DNA of 39,135 nucleotides from G020354785 sp964521285 (GTDB lineage: Bacteria; Bacteroidota; Bacteroidia; Bacteroidales; UBA10428): assembly GCA_964521285.1 (NCBI GenBank), contig CAZFQS010000028.1, forward strand, positions 1 through 39,135, given 5' to 3'. Below are positions 26,672-35,551 of the stretch, piece by piece. Numbering within the stretch: position 1 is the stretch's first letter; each line of letters opens with the position of its first letter. The position numbers and the translations under genes were made by a program. The notes below the pieces were generated by a model, which worked only from the letters and a program-made list of their open reading frames with translations, was not told where the DNA came from and searched no databases.

Positions 26672-29107
26672 TTATTCGTACAGTATACTGGTATAGCCTA
26701 AATGTCCTTCATAGGATATTCCTTCAATTATTATCCTGTACTTTGCAGTGTTTTCAGGAACATGGAAACTAACCCTGGCTTTTCCGGGAAATCCTGTCCT
26801 TACTTCCGGGGCCCAATAAATTGCTGAAGGTTTTAATATTTCAGTCTGACTATCACCATGTACTATGTATTTTGGCTGATAAAACTCTCTGGGAGTAGAA
26901 TACCCTAACATTTGAAATTCAATAACTCCTTTTTTCATAAATGTGCCCCTTTTAGTATATATAGCAATTACTCCATTTGCCCCTCTGCTACCATATATTG
27001 CAGCACTCGGACCTTTAAGAATTTCTATTCTGTCAATATCTTCGACCGGAATTGCCAATACCGAACCTACACCTGATACTGTCACTCCATCAATAAGATA
27101 CAGAGGTTCAGTACTTCCGTAAAGACTTCCCGGACCTCTTATTGTAACGTTGTTACCCGATACCAGCACTCCGGGAACCCTTCCCTTGATAACCTGTAAA
27201 ACATCAGAATAACCGCTGGGTATTTCATCAGAAGTAATTACGTAATCAGGTTCACCATGTATGCTTGTCAGAAGGTTTCTTTCAGATTCCTCCTTTTCTT
27301 TTTCCAGCAAAGCCTGCCTGATTTCAATATTCCTTTTTCTTCTGTAACTTTTATTATCTCTTTCCGAAACAGTTGTTAATTCATTATCTCCATAATATCG
27401 GACAACCTCTTCAGAACTTTCTTCAGGTAATACTATTAGCAGGTTTTTTCTTTTACTGGGCCGCCGGGCTTCAATCTTTAAATTTACCGTATCATAATAA
27501 ACCAGATTATCAAATTGAAAATACCCTTTCTTACCTGATTTCTGATAGTATTGATCGTTATATTTATCCAGTATTGTAAGTGTTACATCACAGTTCTGTA
27601 AAGGAAATTTAAACAGATCTCCGGTTATCTGACCACCTATTGTAATATATTTTTCAACCGGATATTTTATTTCCGGCAATTCATCATTTATTACCTCCTG
27701 CCAGGAAAATCTTCTCCAGCCCTGGGTTAACATCAGGTAATCCAACGCTTTACTTTCAGTCCCTGATTTGTCCTGAAAGTAATATTCCGGGTTTTCAATA
27801 TATCCTCTAAGATCAGATGTTAGTAAGAGGTTACTCCGTATAGAGTTATATGATGAACCCGTATCGACCTCCTTTTCATCAAATACTGAAAGTGAAATAT
27901 TTGATTGTAAAGGATTTCCTTGTGTATCAAGTACATCAATAATAAGCTGAACCGAATCATTTTCTCCCGGATTAATATACTCTGAATCTACCTTTATTAT
28001 CATGTTATCATCATGATTAACAAAAACAAGACGCTCTGCCAGGGCTTCATTTCTATATGAAAATAACGTTAAATGAACAATTCCTGTAGGGAATATACTT
28101 TTTTTTAACCTGGCCTGAACATGTTCATCAGCGAGATTTATAACTGACGAGTGATATATTTTACCTCTTACCTGTCCGATTAAACCAAATTCATTTGCTG
28201 TTCTGTCATTAGTCCTGAACCGGGTTGATCTTATATCTATTAATATATATTCATCATTTGAATTGTCTATTTTCATTACTATACCTCTTTCTGATGATTC
28301 GGGCAAATCAACTTTCATTTCCCTGCTTCCATTAAAACTGACCAATGTATAGTATTTTTTATCTTTCTCAGGTTTGATGTGAAATGCTCCCATCCCATTA
28401 TGGAAGCTACTGAAAGACACTATCTTATTTTTGTCTGAATCATATACATCTCCCCTTACTTCAACACTCCTTCCCAAAGCATTTATAGCTTTAAAGCCCA
28501 CAACACATTCTATGTCATTTACCAGGTACCCCCCTTCAGGTAAAAACTGAATATCAAAAAACTCTGATTTTTTTATGTCATCTCTGATAATGCGTTTATT
28601 AATGTTTGCTCCCTTTCTTGAAATATATTTTTTAAAGTAAGGATTTCTAAAAGGAAAATTAAGGATAAAATAGTAATCACTACCGAAATTCCTCATCCAG
28701 TTAGTATAGGAACGCAGCTGATATAATCCTTCAGGCAAAGTATCCCTTAAAATAAAATCACCATGCCCAAATCCGTCAGTGAGCCTTATTCTCTTCATCT
28801 CAACAACTTCTTTCCTGGAATTTATTAATTCCAAATAAAGGTTTGTACTTAATGTGTCGGGCCGATTATCTGCTGCGCTTACTACATATGCTTTGAACCA
28901 TATATTTTCTCCGGCTTTATAGGAAGGTTTATTCAGGTGCAGATAGACTTTCTGCTGCGGATATATTGAGTTATAATTTTCTAATGAAGACTTAATTTTT
29001 TTTAGCCTGCTGTTATCCTCTTCATCGTCTAACAGGCCTAAGGAACCAAAAGAAAGGCAGGATAATATTACAAGGATTAATATTGATAGTCTTCTTAAAT
29101 ACATCAC
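26672..29107 (-). CDS. Secreted protein with MG2-like and TonB-plug domains
   Basis: The 811-residue product has a signal peptide (LSILILVILSCLSFG). An alpha-2-macroglobulin MG2-like domain follows near the N-terminus (VYLHLNKPSYKAGENIWFKA, LPEGLYQLRSYTNW), then further beta domains. A TonB-receptor plug domain lies near the C-terminus (SDVLQVIKGRVPGV, EPLYLIDGV, IDRIEILKGPSAAIYG, GANGVIAIYTKRG). No outer-membrane barrel follows: only about 85 residues remain, including the phylum-typical SAIYWAPEVRT ending. Proteins of this kind are common in Bacteroidota and are thought to act at the outer membrane, but their job is unclear. It stands alone on the minus strand. Confidence 0.8.
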   Translation of the reverse strand: MMYLRRLSILILVILSCLSFGSLGLLDDEEDNSRLKKIKSSLENYNSIYPQQKVYLHLNKPSYKAGENIWFKAYVVSAADNRPDTLSTNLYLELINSRKEVVEMKRIRLTDGFGHGDFILRDTLPEGLYQLRSYTNWMRNFGSDYYFILNFPFRNPYFKKYISRKGANINKRIIRDDIKKSEFFDIQFLPEGGYLVNDIECVVGFKAINALGRSVEVRGDVYDSDKNKIVSFSSFHNGMGAFHIKPEKDKKYYTLVSFNGSREMKVDLPESSERGIVMKIDNSNDEYILIDIRSTRFRTNDRTANEFGLIGQVRGKIYHSSVINLADEHVQARLKKSIFPTGIVHLTLFSYRNEALAERLVFVNHDDNMIIKVDSEYINPGENDSVQLIIDVLDTQGNPLQSNISLSVFDEKEVDTGSSYNSIRSNLLLTSDLRGYIENPEYYFQDKSGTESKALDYLMLTQGWRRFSWQEVINDELPEIKYPVEKYITIGGQITGDLFKFPLQNCDVTLTILDKYNDQYYQKSGKKGYFQFDNLVYYDTVNLKIEARRPSKRKNLLIVLPEESSEEVVRYYGDNELTTVSERDNKSYRRKRNIEIRQALLEKEKEESERNLLTSIHGEPDYVITSDEIPSGYSDVLQVIKGRVPGVLVSGNNVTIRGPGSLYGSTEPLYLIDGVTVSGVGSVLAIPVEDIDRIEILKGPSAAIYGSRGANGVIAIYTKRGTFMKKGVIEFQMLGYSTPREFYQPKYIVHGDSQTEILKPSAIYWAPEVRTGFPGKARVSFHVPENTAKYRIIIEGISYEGHLGYTSILYE

Positions 29108-29348
29108 ACACTTCTCATTTTAAGACAATTTCGGAAATTAAATTAACAAAATCAATTCTTCTTTAATATAATCAGTCATTTTATATGACACGCGAAACAG
29201 GAGCTACCCTATTTCAAAAAGAGGATAATACGGTTAATTTAAGATTTGGATTTATTATACTAACAAAGGTTTATTATATTTTGTTTATTTTTTAAAAAGT
29301 GCGCAAATTTATAATTTAAATGTTCTTTTAATTTAATAACTTAAAAAT

Positions 29349-30092
29349 ATGTCAGGACACAGTAAATGGTCAAAAATTAAGAGAAAAAAGGGAGCCAATG
29401 ATGCCAGAAAAGGAAAATTATTCTCCAAAATAGTAAAAGAAATACAGGTCTCTGTAAAGGAAGGAGGAAGTGATGCTGAGATTAATCCGCGGTTAAGGCT
29501 GGCCATTCAGAATGCCAGGGGTGTTAATATGCCAAAGGAAAATATTGACAGGGCCATTAAAAAGGCAAGCAGTGAAGGCGCCTCATTACAGGAGTTAACT
29601 TACGAAGGATACGGGCCCTCTGGTATAGCAATGTATATTGAATGTCTTACTGATAATAATCTCAGGACAGTTAGCAACATAAGATCTGTATTCAATAAAA
29701 GGGGCGGTAATCTTGGAATAAATGGATCATTAAGTTATTTGTTTGACAGGAAAGGCGTATTCACTGTGCCAAAGGGCGATTTTGATCCTGAAGAATTTGA
29801 ACTCGAAATCATTGATGCCGGGGTGGAGGAATGTGAACTGGAGGACGATATTTACATAATTACAACCTCACTCGAAGATTTTGGGAACGTTCAAAAAAAA
29901 CTGGATGAAATGGGAATTTATATAGAAAACGCAGAACTTCAGAGAATTCCCAATAATACCAAAAAATTAGATATTGAATCTGCAGGAAAAGTATTAAAGA
30001 TGATAGAAGATTTTGAAGAACTTGATGATATTCAGAATATCTATCACAATCTTGAGATAACAGAAGAAATTGAAGAGCTAATGAAGGAATAA
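29349..30092 (+). CDS. YebC/PmpR family protein
   Basis: The 247-residue protein starts with the family signature MSGHSKWSKIKRKKGANDA and continues with LRLAIQNARGVNMPKENIDR, EGYGPSGIAMYIECLTDN and LGINGSLSYLFDRKG. Members bind DNA as regulators in some bacteria and, in others, associate with ribosomes to ease stalling at proline runs; which applies here cannot be told from sequence. It has a 241-bp gap before it without other genes. The leu operon promoter starts 27 bp after its stop. Confidence 0.93.
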   Translation: MSGHSKWSKIKRKKGANDARKGKLFSKIVKEIQVSVKEGGSDAEINPRLRLAIQNARGVNMPKENIDRAIKKASSEGASLQELTYEGYGPSGIAMYIECLTDNNLRTVSNIRSVFNKRGGNLGINGSLSYLFDRKGVFTVPKGDFDPEEFELEIIDAGVEECELEDDIYIITTSLEDFGNVQKKLDEMGIYIENAELQRIPNNTKKLDIESAGKVLKMIEDFEELDDIQNIYHNLEITEEIEELMKE

Positions 30093-30118
30093 ATAATTTT
30101 AAATTTGATGTAATTTTT

Positions 30119-30148
30119 TTTGAAAAATGATTTTTATAAGTATATTTG
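30119..30148 (+). promoter_or_regulatory. Promoter of the leu operon
   Basis: TTTG at 30119-30122, an 18-base spacer and TATATTTG at 30141-30148 match the Bacteroidota promoter form (TTTG and TAnnTTTG). Transcription should begin around 30155, about 15 bases before the leader peptide ATG. Confidence 0.7.
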
Positions 30149-30169
30149 TGCCTCAAATAAACAACGATT

Positions 30170-30232
30170 ATGCAAATAATTAATATCATACTCACTATTA
30201 TATTGCTTGGTATTCTTAGAATTCCAATGTGA
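30170..30232 (+). CDS. Leader peptide of the leu/ile operon attenuator
   Basis: A 20-codon frame starts at ATG 30170 and ends at TGA 30230-30232. It encodes MQ, then IINIILTIILLGILRI, then PM. Eight of the 20 residues are Ile and four are Leu, far above what chance would give. It lies right after the operon promoter, and its stop codon is inside the 5' arm of an antiterminator hairpin. Ribosome stalling at Ile or Leu codons for lack of charged tRNA would leave that arm free and permit readthrough. No Shine-Dalgarno site is visible, as is usual in this phylum. Confidence 0.8.
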   Translation: MQIINIILTIILLGILRIPM

Positions 30233-30277
30233 GGATGGTATGCATAAAAATAACATAAAAGGGAGCCATTCTCACAT
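30227..30277 (+). promoter_or_regulatory. Antiterminator of the leu/ile attenuator
   Basis: ATGTGAGGATGG (30227-30238) can pair over 12 positions with CCATTCTCACAT (30266-30277), with one G:T wobble. The 3' arm is the same stretch that forms the left arm of the terminator, so the two structures exclude each other. The leader peptide stop codon (30230-30232) falls in the 5' arm, so a ribosome that finishes the leader would block antitermination. Confidence 0.75.
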
Positions 30278-30300
30278 TTGAGGATGGCTCTTTTCGTTTT
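30263..30300 (+). terminator. Intrinsic terminator of the leu/ile attenuator
   Basis: GAGCCATTCTCA (30263-30274) pairs with TGAGGATGGCTC (30279-30290) around a CATT loop: 12 bp with one T:G wobble. TTTTCGTTTT follows. It lies 39 bp before the leuA start, where it would stop transcription when Ile and Leu are plentiful. Confidence 0.9.
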
Positions 30301-30329
30301 AGAATGTTTAAAATTTAATTTTAGAAATC

Positions 30330-31826
30330 ATGAGCGAAAAATTGTATGTTTTTGACACAACCCTCAGGGATGGAGAGCAGGTTCCCGGCTGCCAGTTAAA
30401 CACAGTGGAAAAAATTGAAGTAGCCAAGGCCCTCGAAGTTCTCGGGGTCGATATTCTTGAAGCAGGCTTTCCGATATCAAGCCCCGGAGATTTTAAATCA
30501 GTTGAAGAGATCTCCAAGTCAGTTAGCACGCCAATAATATGTGCACTAACAAGGGCAGTAGAAAAAGATATTGATGTAGCTGCTGATTCGCTCAAATTTG
30601 CAAGAAGAAAAAGAATTCATACAGGTATAGGTACATCCTATTATCATATTAACTATAAGTTAAATTCAAATGAGGAAGAAATAATTGAAAGAGCAATTGC
30701 AGCAGTCAAATACGCAAAAAAATACGTGGAAGATGTGGAATTTTATGCTGAAGATGCAGGAAGAACTGATGATGAATATCTTGCAAAGGTTATTGAAGCT
30801 GTTATAAAAGCAGGCGCGACAGTAGTAAATATACCTGACACAACAGGTTATTGTTTACCTGAAGAATTCGGCAACAAAATTAAATACCTGAAAGAGAATG
30901 TTAAAAACATTGACAGGGTAACAATTTCCACTCATTGCCATAATGATTTGGGTATGGCTACAGCAAATACAATTGCCGGTGTAATAAATGGCGCCCGCCA
31001 GGTAGAAGTAACTATCAATGGAATAGGAGAACGAGCAGGAAATACTTCCCTGGAAGAAGTTGTTATGATTCTTAGAAGCAGAAAACACCTGGGAATTGAA
31101 ACTGACATCGACTCTAAAAGCATATTTAATACAAGCCGTTTAGTTTCCAGTTTGATGAGTATGCCTGTTCAGCCAAATAAAGCTATAGTTGGTAGAAACG
31201 CTTTCGCACATTCATCGGGAATTCACCAGGACGGAGTATTAAAGAAAAGAGAAAATTATGAAATAATAAATCCGGTGGATGTCGGAATAATTGAATCTTC
31301 TATTAATCTTACTGCGAGAAGCGGCCGTGCAGCGTTAAAACACCGGTTATCAAAACTGGGACATGAACTGACTAAAAATCAACTTGATAAAATCTATGTG
31401 AAATTTCTTGAGCTTGCAGATAAGAAAAAAGATATTAAAGATGACGACCTTCAGGTGCTGGTCGGAAAACCAGAAAGCAAGCAGGTAAAGGGAATTAAAC
31501 TTCAAAGACTGCAGGTTTTGTGCGGTAAAACAGCAATTCCTACAGCTACCGTAACGTTGAATTTTAATGGTGAAGATTTTACTGAAACTTCTTCGGGAAA
31601 TGGTCCTATAGATGCTTCATTTGCAGCTATTAAAAAAATGTTACATCAGAGATTTCGCCTTGAGGAATTTCTTGTTCAGGCTATAACCAGGGGTAGTGAC
31701 GATGTTGGTAAGGTACATATACAGATTGAAAGCAAAGGAAATTATTATTACGGATTCGCAGGTAACACAGATATTATTACAGCTTCGGTTGAAGCACTTC
31801 TGGATGCGGTAAATAAAATTGTCTAA
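30330..31826 (+). CDS. leuA: 2-isopropylmalate synthase
   Basis: LeuA condenses 2-oxoisovalerate with acetyl-CoA, the first step of leucine synthesis. The 498-residue protein has the DRE-TIM metallolyase barrel with FDTTLRDGEQVPG (residues about 8-20), the metal-binding STHCHNDLGMA and GIGERAGNTSLEEV, then the SSGIHQDGVLK linker and a C-terminal LeuA regulatory domain that normally binds leucine. Length fits full LeuA enzymes. It is the first structural gene after the attenuator. Its stop is 19 bp before the preferred leuC start. A second, divergent member of the same superfamily sits downstream at 33981. Confidence 0.95.
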   Translation: MSEKLYVFDTTLRDGEQVPGCQLNTVEKIEVAKALEVLGVDILEAGFPISSPGDFKSVEEISKSVSTPIICALTRAVEKDIDVAADSLKFARRKRIHTGIGTSYYHINYKLNSNEEEIIERAIAAVKYAKKYVEDVEFYAEDAGRTDDEYLAKVIEAVIKAGATVVNIPDTTGYCLPEEFGNKIKYLKENVKNIDRVTISTHCHNDLGMATANTIAGVINGARQVEVTINGIGERAGNTSLEEVVMILRSRKHLGIETDIDSKSIFNTSRLVSSLMSMPVQPNKAIVGRNAFAHSSGIHQDGVLKKRENYEIINPVDVGIIESSINLTARSGRAALKHRLSKLGHELTKNQLDKIYVKFLELADKKKDIKDDDLQVLVGKPESKQVKGIKLQRLQVLCGKTAIPTATVTLNFNGEDFTETSSGNGPIDASFAAIKKMLHQRFRLEEFLVQAITRGSDDVGKVHIQIESKGNYYYGFAGNTDIITASVEALLDAVNKIV

Positions 31827-31845
31827 CTGCTTAAATTTTAAAACA

Positions 31846-33246
31846 TTGGCAAATAAAACATTATTTGATAAAATATGGGATGCCCACGTTGTTAATGAAA
31901 TCGGAGGCGGACCAAGTGTATTGTATATTGACAGGCATCTGATACATGAAGTAACAAGCCCTCAGGCCTTTGCAGGATTAGACAGGAGAGGACTTAAAGT
32001 ATATCGTCCAATGAACACGGTGGCAACTGCTGATCATAACGTACCAACCATTAATCAGCACCTGACAATAAAGGATGAATTATCCAGGACACAGGTTGAA
32101 AAACTTACTGAAAACGCTAAAAAGCACGGGATACAATTGTATGGATTAAATCATCCTTATCAGGGTATTGTTCATGTTATTGGTCCTGAATTAGGTATTA
32201 CACAACCTGGAATGACCATAGTATGTGGTGATAGTCATACTTCCACGCATGGTGCATTCGGAAGTGTTGCCTTTGGCATAGGTACAAGTGAAGTTGAAAT
32301 GGTTCTGGCTACCCAGTGTATTCTTCAGCCAAAACCAAAGCGGATGAGAATTACCATAGATGGTAACCTGGGAAGAGGGGTAACAGCAAAAGATATTATT
32401 CTTTATATAATATCACAAATATCAGCCAGCGGAGCAACAGGATACTTTGTAGAGTATGCCGGTTCTTCAATTCGAAGCTTAAGCATGGAAGGACGGATGA
32501 CCATATGTAATATGAGTGTAGAAATGGGAGCCAGAGGTGGTTTAATAGCTCCTGATGATGCTACATTTGACTATGTTATAAATAAAGAATTTGCTCCTAA
32601 AGATGAAGAATGGGAGAAAAAACTAACATACTGGAAAACACTTTATTCCGATAGCGACTGTGAGTTTGACAAAGAAATAAAATTCGATGCGGCAGATATT
32701 GAACCAATGATTACTTACGGAACAAATCCCGGTATGGGAATTGGAATAACACAAACCATACCAAATGGCAGTGACATATCTGAAAACAACAGATTATCAT
32801 TTCGGAAAGCACTTCAATATATGGACTTTGAACAGGGGGCTTCTGTTTTAGGTAAGCCGGTGGATTATGTTTTTGTTGGCAGCTGCACAAACGGGCGTAT
32901 AGAAGATTTAAGGACTTTTTCACAGTTCATAAAGGGTAAGAAGAAAGCCCCTGGATTAACTGTATGGATTGTCCCGGGATCAAAACAGGTTGAAAAACAA
33001 GCCATTGAAGAAGGTATAGACAAAATTCTTAATGCTGCCGGCTTTGAACTCAGGCAGCCAGGTTGTTCGGCCTGCCTGGCTATGAATGATGATAAAGTTC
33101 CGGAAGGTAAGTATGCTGTTTCCACTTCAAACAGAAACTTTGAAGGCAGGCAGGGCCCGGGAGCAAGAACAATACTTGCCAGCACATTAACTGCTGCTGC
33201 CGCTGCACTAACGGGGAAGATAACAGATCCCCGGGAATTTTTATAA
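31846..33246 (+). CDS. leuC: 3-isopropylmalate dehydratase large subunit
   Basis: LeuC with LeuD isomerises 2- to 3-isopropylmalate; the same pair can act on citramalate. The protein has the aconitase-type [4Fe-4S] ligand regions GSCTNGR and PGCSACLAMN, plus VCGDSHTSTHGAFG and RPMNTVATADHNVPT. I chose the TTG at 31846 because it yields MANKTLFDKIWDAHVV, the usual LeuC beginning, and 466 residues, the E. coli length. An earlier in-frame TTG at 31819 would overlap leuA and add nine residues of no family resemblance. A 69-bp gap with 7-bp repeats separates it from leuD. Confidence 0.94.
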   Translation: MANKTLFDKIWDAHVVNEIGGGPSVLYIDRHLIHEVTSPQAFAGLDRRGLKVYRPMNTVATADHNVPTINQHLTIKDELSRTQVEKLTENAKKHGIQLYGLNHPYQGIVHVIGPELGITQPGMTIVCGDSHTSTHGAFGSVAFGIGTSEVEMVLATQCILQPKPKRMRITIDGNLGRGVTAKDIILYIISQISASGATGYFVEYAGSSIRSLSMEGRMTICNMSVEMGARGGLIAPDDATFDYVINKEFAPKDEEWEKKLTYWKTLYSDSDCEFDKEIKFDAADIEPMITYGTNPGMGIGITQTIPNGSDISENNRLSFRKALQYMDFEQGASVLGKPVDYVFVGSCTNGRIEDLRTFSQFIKGKKKAPGLTVWIVPGSKQVEKQAIEEGIDKILNAAGFELRQPGCSACLAMNDDKVPEGKYAVSTSNRNFEGRQGPGARTILASTLTAAAAALTGKITDPREFL

Positions 33247-33273
33247 CCAGTAATACTAAAATGTATGAAAATT

Positions 33274-33308
33274 AAAATCTTAAATCTAAAATCGTTAATC
33301 TTAAATCT
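33274..33308 (+). repeat. Five tandem copies of a 7-bp repeat between leuC and leuD
   Basis: The units are AAAATCT, TAAATCT, AAAATCG, TTAATCT and TAAATCT. They fill the leuC-leuD gap up to 8 bp before the leuD ATG. A 15-codon frame (33265-33312) rich in Leu, Ile, Lys and Asn runs through them, but such a frame follows from the repeat itself. Confidence 0.75.
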
Positions 33309-33315
33309 TTAAGTT

Positions 33316-33921
33316 ATGTCAATAGATAAATTCATAACCCTCAGGTCGACATGTGTCCCGATACAAATCGAAAATATAGATACCGACCAGATAATACCTG
33401 CAAGGTTTTTAAAGACTACTACCAGGGAGGGTTTCGGAGATAACCTCTTCAGAGACTGGAGATTCAATAAGGATAATTCTCCCAGGAAGGACTTTGTTTT
33501 AAATGACTCTGCATTCCCGGGAAAAATTCTTGTTGCAGGTAGAAATTTTGGAAGCGGGTCCAGCAGGGAACACGCTGCCTGGGCAATTTATGATTATGGT
33601 TTTAAAGTAGTTATTTCAAGTTTCTTTGCGGATATTTTTAAGAATAATGCATTAAATACAGGATTGCTCCCTGTACAGGTCTCCGAAGAATTCCTGGCAG
33701 AAATATTTAAATCAATTCAGGCTGATCCAAAGACAGAAATTGAAGTTAATCTCGAAAAACAGGAAATTAAAATTCTCTCTTCAGGAGAAACAGAGAAATT
33801 CGATATTAATCCTTATAAGAAACAATGCCTGCTTAACGGATATGACGATATTGATTATCTGTTAAGTATTAATGATAAGATTGATTCATTTGAAAAGAAC
33901 AGAACAATATCATATAACTAA
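33316..33921 (+). CDS. leuD: 3-isopropylmalate dehydratase small subunit
   Basis: The 201-residue swivelling domain completes the LeuCD isomerase. The recognisable segments are IENIDTDQIIPARFLK, the substrate loop AGRNFGSGSSREHAAWAI and FKVVISSFFADIFKNNALNTG. Length is that of enterobacterial-type LeuD. It lies in the leu operon, 69 bp after leuC, and is followed after 59 bp by the citramalate-synthase-like gene. Confidence 0.96.
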   Translation: MSIDKFITLRSTCVPIQIENIDTDQIIPARFLKTTTREGFGDNLFRDWRFNKDNSPRKDFVLNDSAFPGKILVAGRNFGSGSSREHAAWAIYDYGFKVVISSFFADIFKNNALNTGLLPVQVSEEFLAEIFKSIQADPKTEIEVNLEKQEIKILSSGETEKFDINPYKKQCLLNGYDDIDYLLSINDKIDSFEKNRTISYN

Positions 33922-33980
33922 TAGTTATATTATATAATGCAAAAATAATTAGTTAAGTAAGAGTTAAAATTAAATATGCC

Positions 33981-35504
33981 ATGAAAGTTACAATAATGGA
34001 TACAACCCTTAGAGATGGCGAACAGACATCAGGGGTCTCATTTACGGATGAGGAAAAACTTAGTATAGCAAAACTGCTCCTTGAAGAATTAAAAGTTGAC
34101 CGTATTGAGGTGGCATCAGCACTGGTCTCTGAAGGAGAGCTGGAAGCAGTTAAAAAAATCATTAAATGGGCCTCCACGAAAGGCCTTTTAGATAGAATTG
34201 AAGTACTTGCATTTGTTGACGGCAATACTTCAATAGACTGGATTGTAAATGCCGGGGCAAAAGTAATGAATATTCTTTCCAAAGGTTCATACAGGCATGT
34301 TACAGAACAATTAAGAAAAACACCTGAGGCGCATATAAAAGATATAAAATACTCTATTAAATATGCTTTACAAAAAAAACTGAAGATGAACATATATTTT
34401 GAAGACTGGTCTAATGGCATGCGAAACTCAAGAGATTATGTTATTTTCATGTTAGACTCACTTAAAAATGAGAAAATAGACAGGTATATGCTGCCTGATA
34501 CACTTGGAATATTAAATCCTGATGAAACATACAATTTTTGTAAAATGATTAAGGATAAATACCCGGAACTGAAATTTGACTTCCATGCACATAATGATTA
34601 TGACCTGGGAACCGCAAATGTATACTCTGCAATTAAAGCAGGTATTACAGGTATTCACACAACAGTAAACGGTCTGGGTGAAAGGGCAGGTAATGTCCCC
34701 TTGTCAAGTGTTATTGGTGTAATAAAAGACCACTTAAAATGTGAAATGAATATCAATGAATCAAAGCTTAGTTTTGTTAGTAAAATGGTTGAATCTTTTT
34801 CAGGAATCAGGATTCCTCCAAATAAACCTTTAATCGGTGAATCTGTTTTCACCCAGACATGTGGTGTTCATGCAGATGGTGATCAGAAAGACCACCTATA
34901 TTATAATGATCTGTTACCTGAGCGATTCGGAAGAAAAAGGATTTATGCCCTGGGTAAAACATCCGGAAAAGCCAATATTAAGCAAAACCTTAAAGAACTG
35001 GGTATAGACCTCGACGATAAATCCATGAAAAAAATTACTAAAAGAGTTATTGAACTTGGAGATAAAAAAGAAACAGTCACGCAGGAGGATCTGCCTTATA
35101 TAATATCAGACGTGTTAAGGAGTAAATATGTTGATGAAAAAATCCATATTAAAAACTTTTCCCTTTCCACCTCAAATGGTCTTAAACCTGTTGCAACACT
35201 TAAGATAAAAATACAAAATACTGAATACGAAGAAACAGCTAACGGAGATGGACAATACGATGCATTTGTAAGAGCATTGAGAAAGATTTATGCAAAACGT
35301 AACAAGACATTCCCCAAACTGTCAGATTACTCTGTATCAATACCCCCCGGAGGTAAAACCGATGCACTGGTTCAGACTGTCATTACATGGAATATGGAAA
35401 ACGGCAAAGAATTCAGGACAAGGGGCCTTGATTCTGACCAGACTGTAGCAGCAATAAAAGCTACTATAAAAATGCTTAATATAGTAGAGAATAATAAGTT
35501 CTGA
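33981..35504 (+). CDS. cimA: Citramalate synthase-like enzyme (second LeuA homologue)
   Basis: The 507-residue protein belongs to the same DRE-TIM family as LeuA: MDTTLRDGEQTSGVSF, DFHAHNDYDLGTAN, GLGERAGNVPLSS, then a C-terminal LeuA-type regulatory domain (STSNGLKPVATLKI, GDGQYDAFVRALRKI). Its sequence differs clearly from the leuA product at 30330. A likely job is (R)-citramalate synthase, joining pyruvate and acetyl-CoA to start isoleucine synthesis without threonine deaminase, with LeuCD and LeuB doing the next steps. The operon context and Ile-rich leader peptide support this. Alternatives are a second isopropylmalate synthase or a homocitrate-type enzyme; the gene symbol is a proposal. 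Confidence 0.75.
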   Translation: MKVTIMDTTLRDGEQTSGVSFTDEEKLSIAKLLLEELKVDRIEVASALVSEGELEAVKKIIKWASTKGLLDRIEVLAFVDGNTSIDWIVNAGAKVMNILSKGSYRHVTEQLRKTPEAHIKDIKYSIKYALQKKLKMNIYFEDWSNGMRNSRDYVIFMLDSLKNEKIDRYMLPDTLGILNPDETYNFCKMIKDKYPELKFDFHAHNDYDLGTANVYSAIKAGITGIHTTVNGLGERAGNVPLSSVIGVIKDHLKCEMNINESKLSFVSKMVESFSGIRIPPNKPLIGESVFTQTCGVHADGDQKDHLYYNDLLPERFGRKRIYALGKTSGKANIKQNLKELGIDLDDKSMKKITKRVIELGDKKETVTQEDLPYIISDVLRSKYVDEKIHIKNFSLSTSNGLKPVATLKIKIQNTEYEETANGDGQYDAFVRALRKIYAKRNKTFPKLSDYSVSIPPGGKTDALVQTVITWNMENGKEFRTRGLDSDQTVAAIKATIKMLNIVENNKF

Positions 35505-35517
35505 TTTAATGCCAGGG

Positions 35518-35551
35518 CTATTGTTATTGGCTTTTAGCAATAGAACAATAG
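35518..35551 (+). other. Hairpin at the head of the octamer repeat tract
   Basis: CTATTGTT (35518-35525) pairs with AACAATAG (35544-35551), and ATTG with CAAT inside. The right arm uses the first octamer repeats. It lies 14 bp after the cimA-like stop and could mark a processing or partial termination point inside the operon. Confidence 0.45.

Noticed and set aside
29108..29348. Possible promoter or small RNA in the gap before yebC
   Set aside because: The region is AT-rich and has no exact TAnnTTTG with a -33 partner toward yebC and no convincing hairpin with a T-run.
31819..31845. Earlier TTG start for leuC overlapping leuA
   Set aside because: The extra residues do not resemble LeuC, while the TTG at 31846 gives the family N-terminus and the standard length of 466 residues.
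33953..34420. Open frame of 155 codons on the minus strand opposite the cimA-like gene
   Set aside because: It overlaps the conserved catalytic region of the plus-strand enzyme and has no family resemblance.
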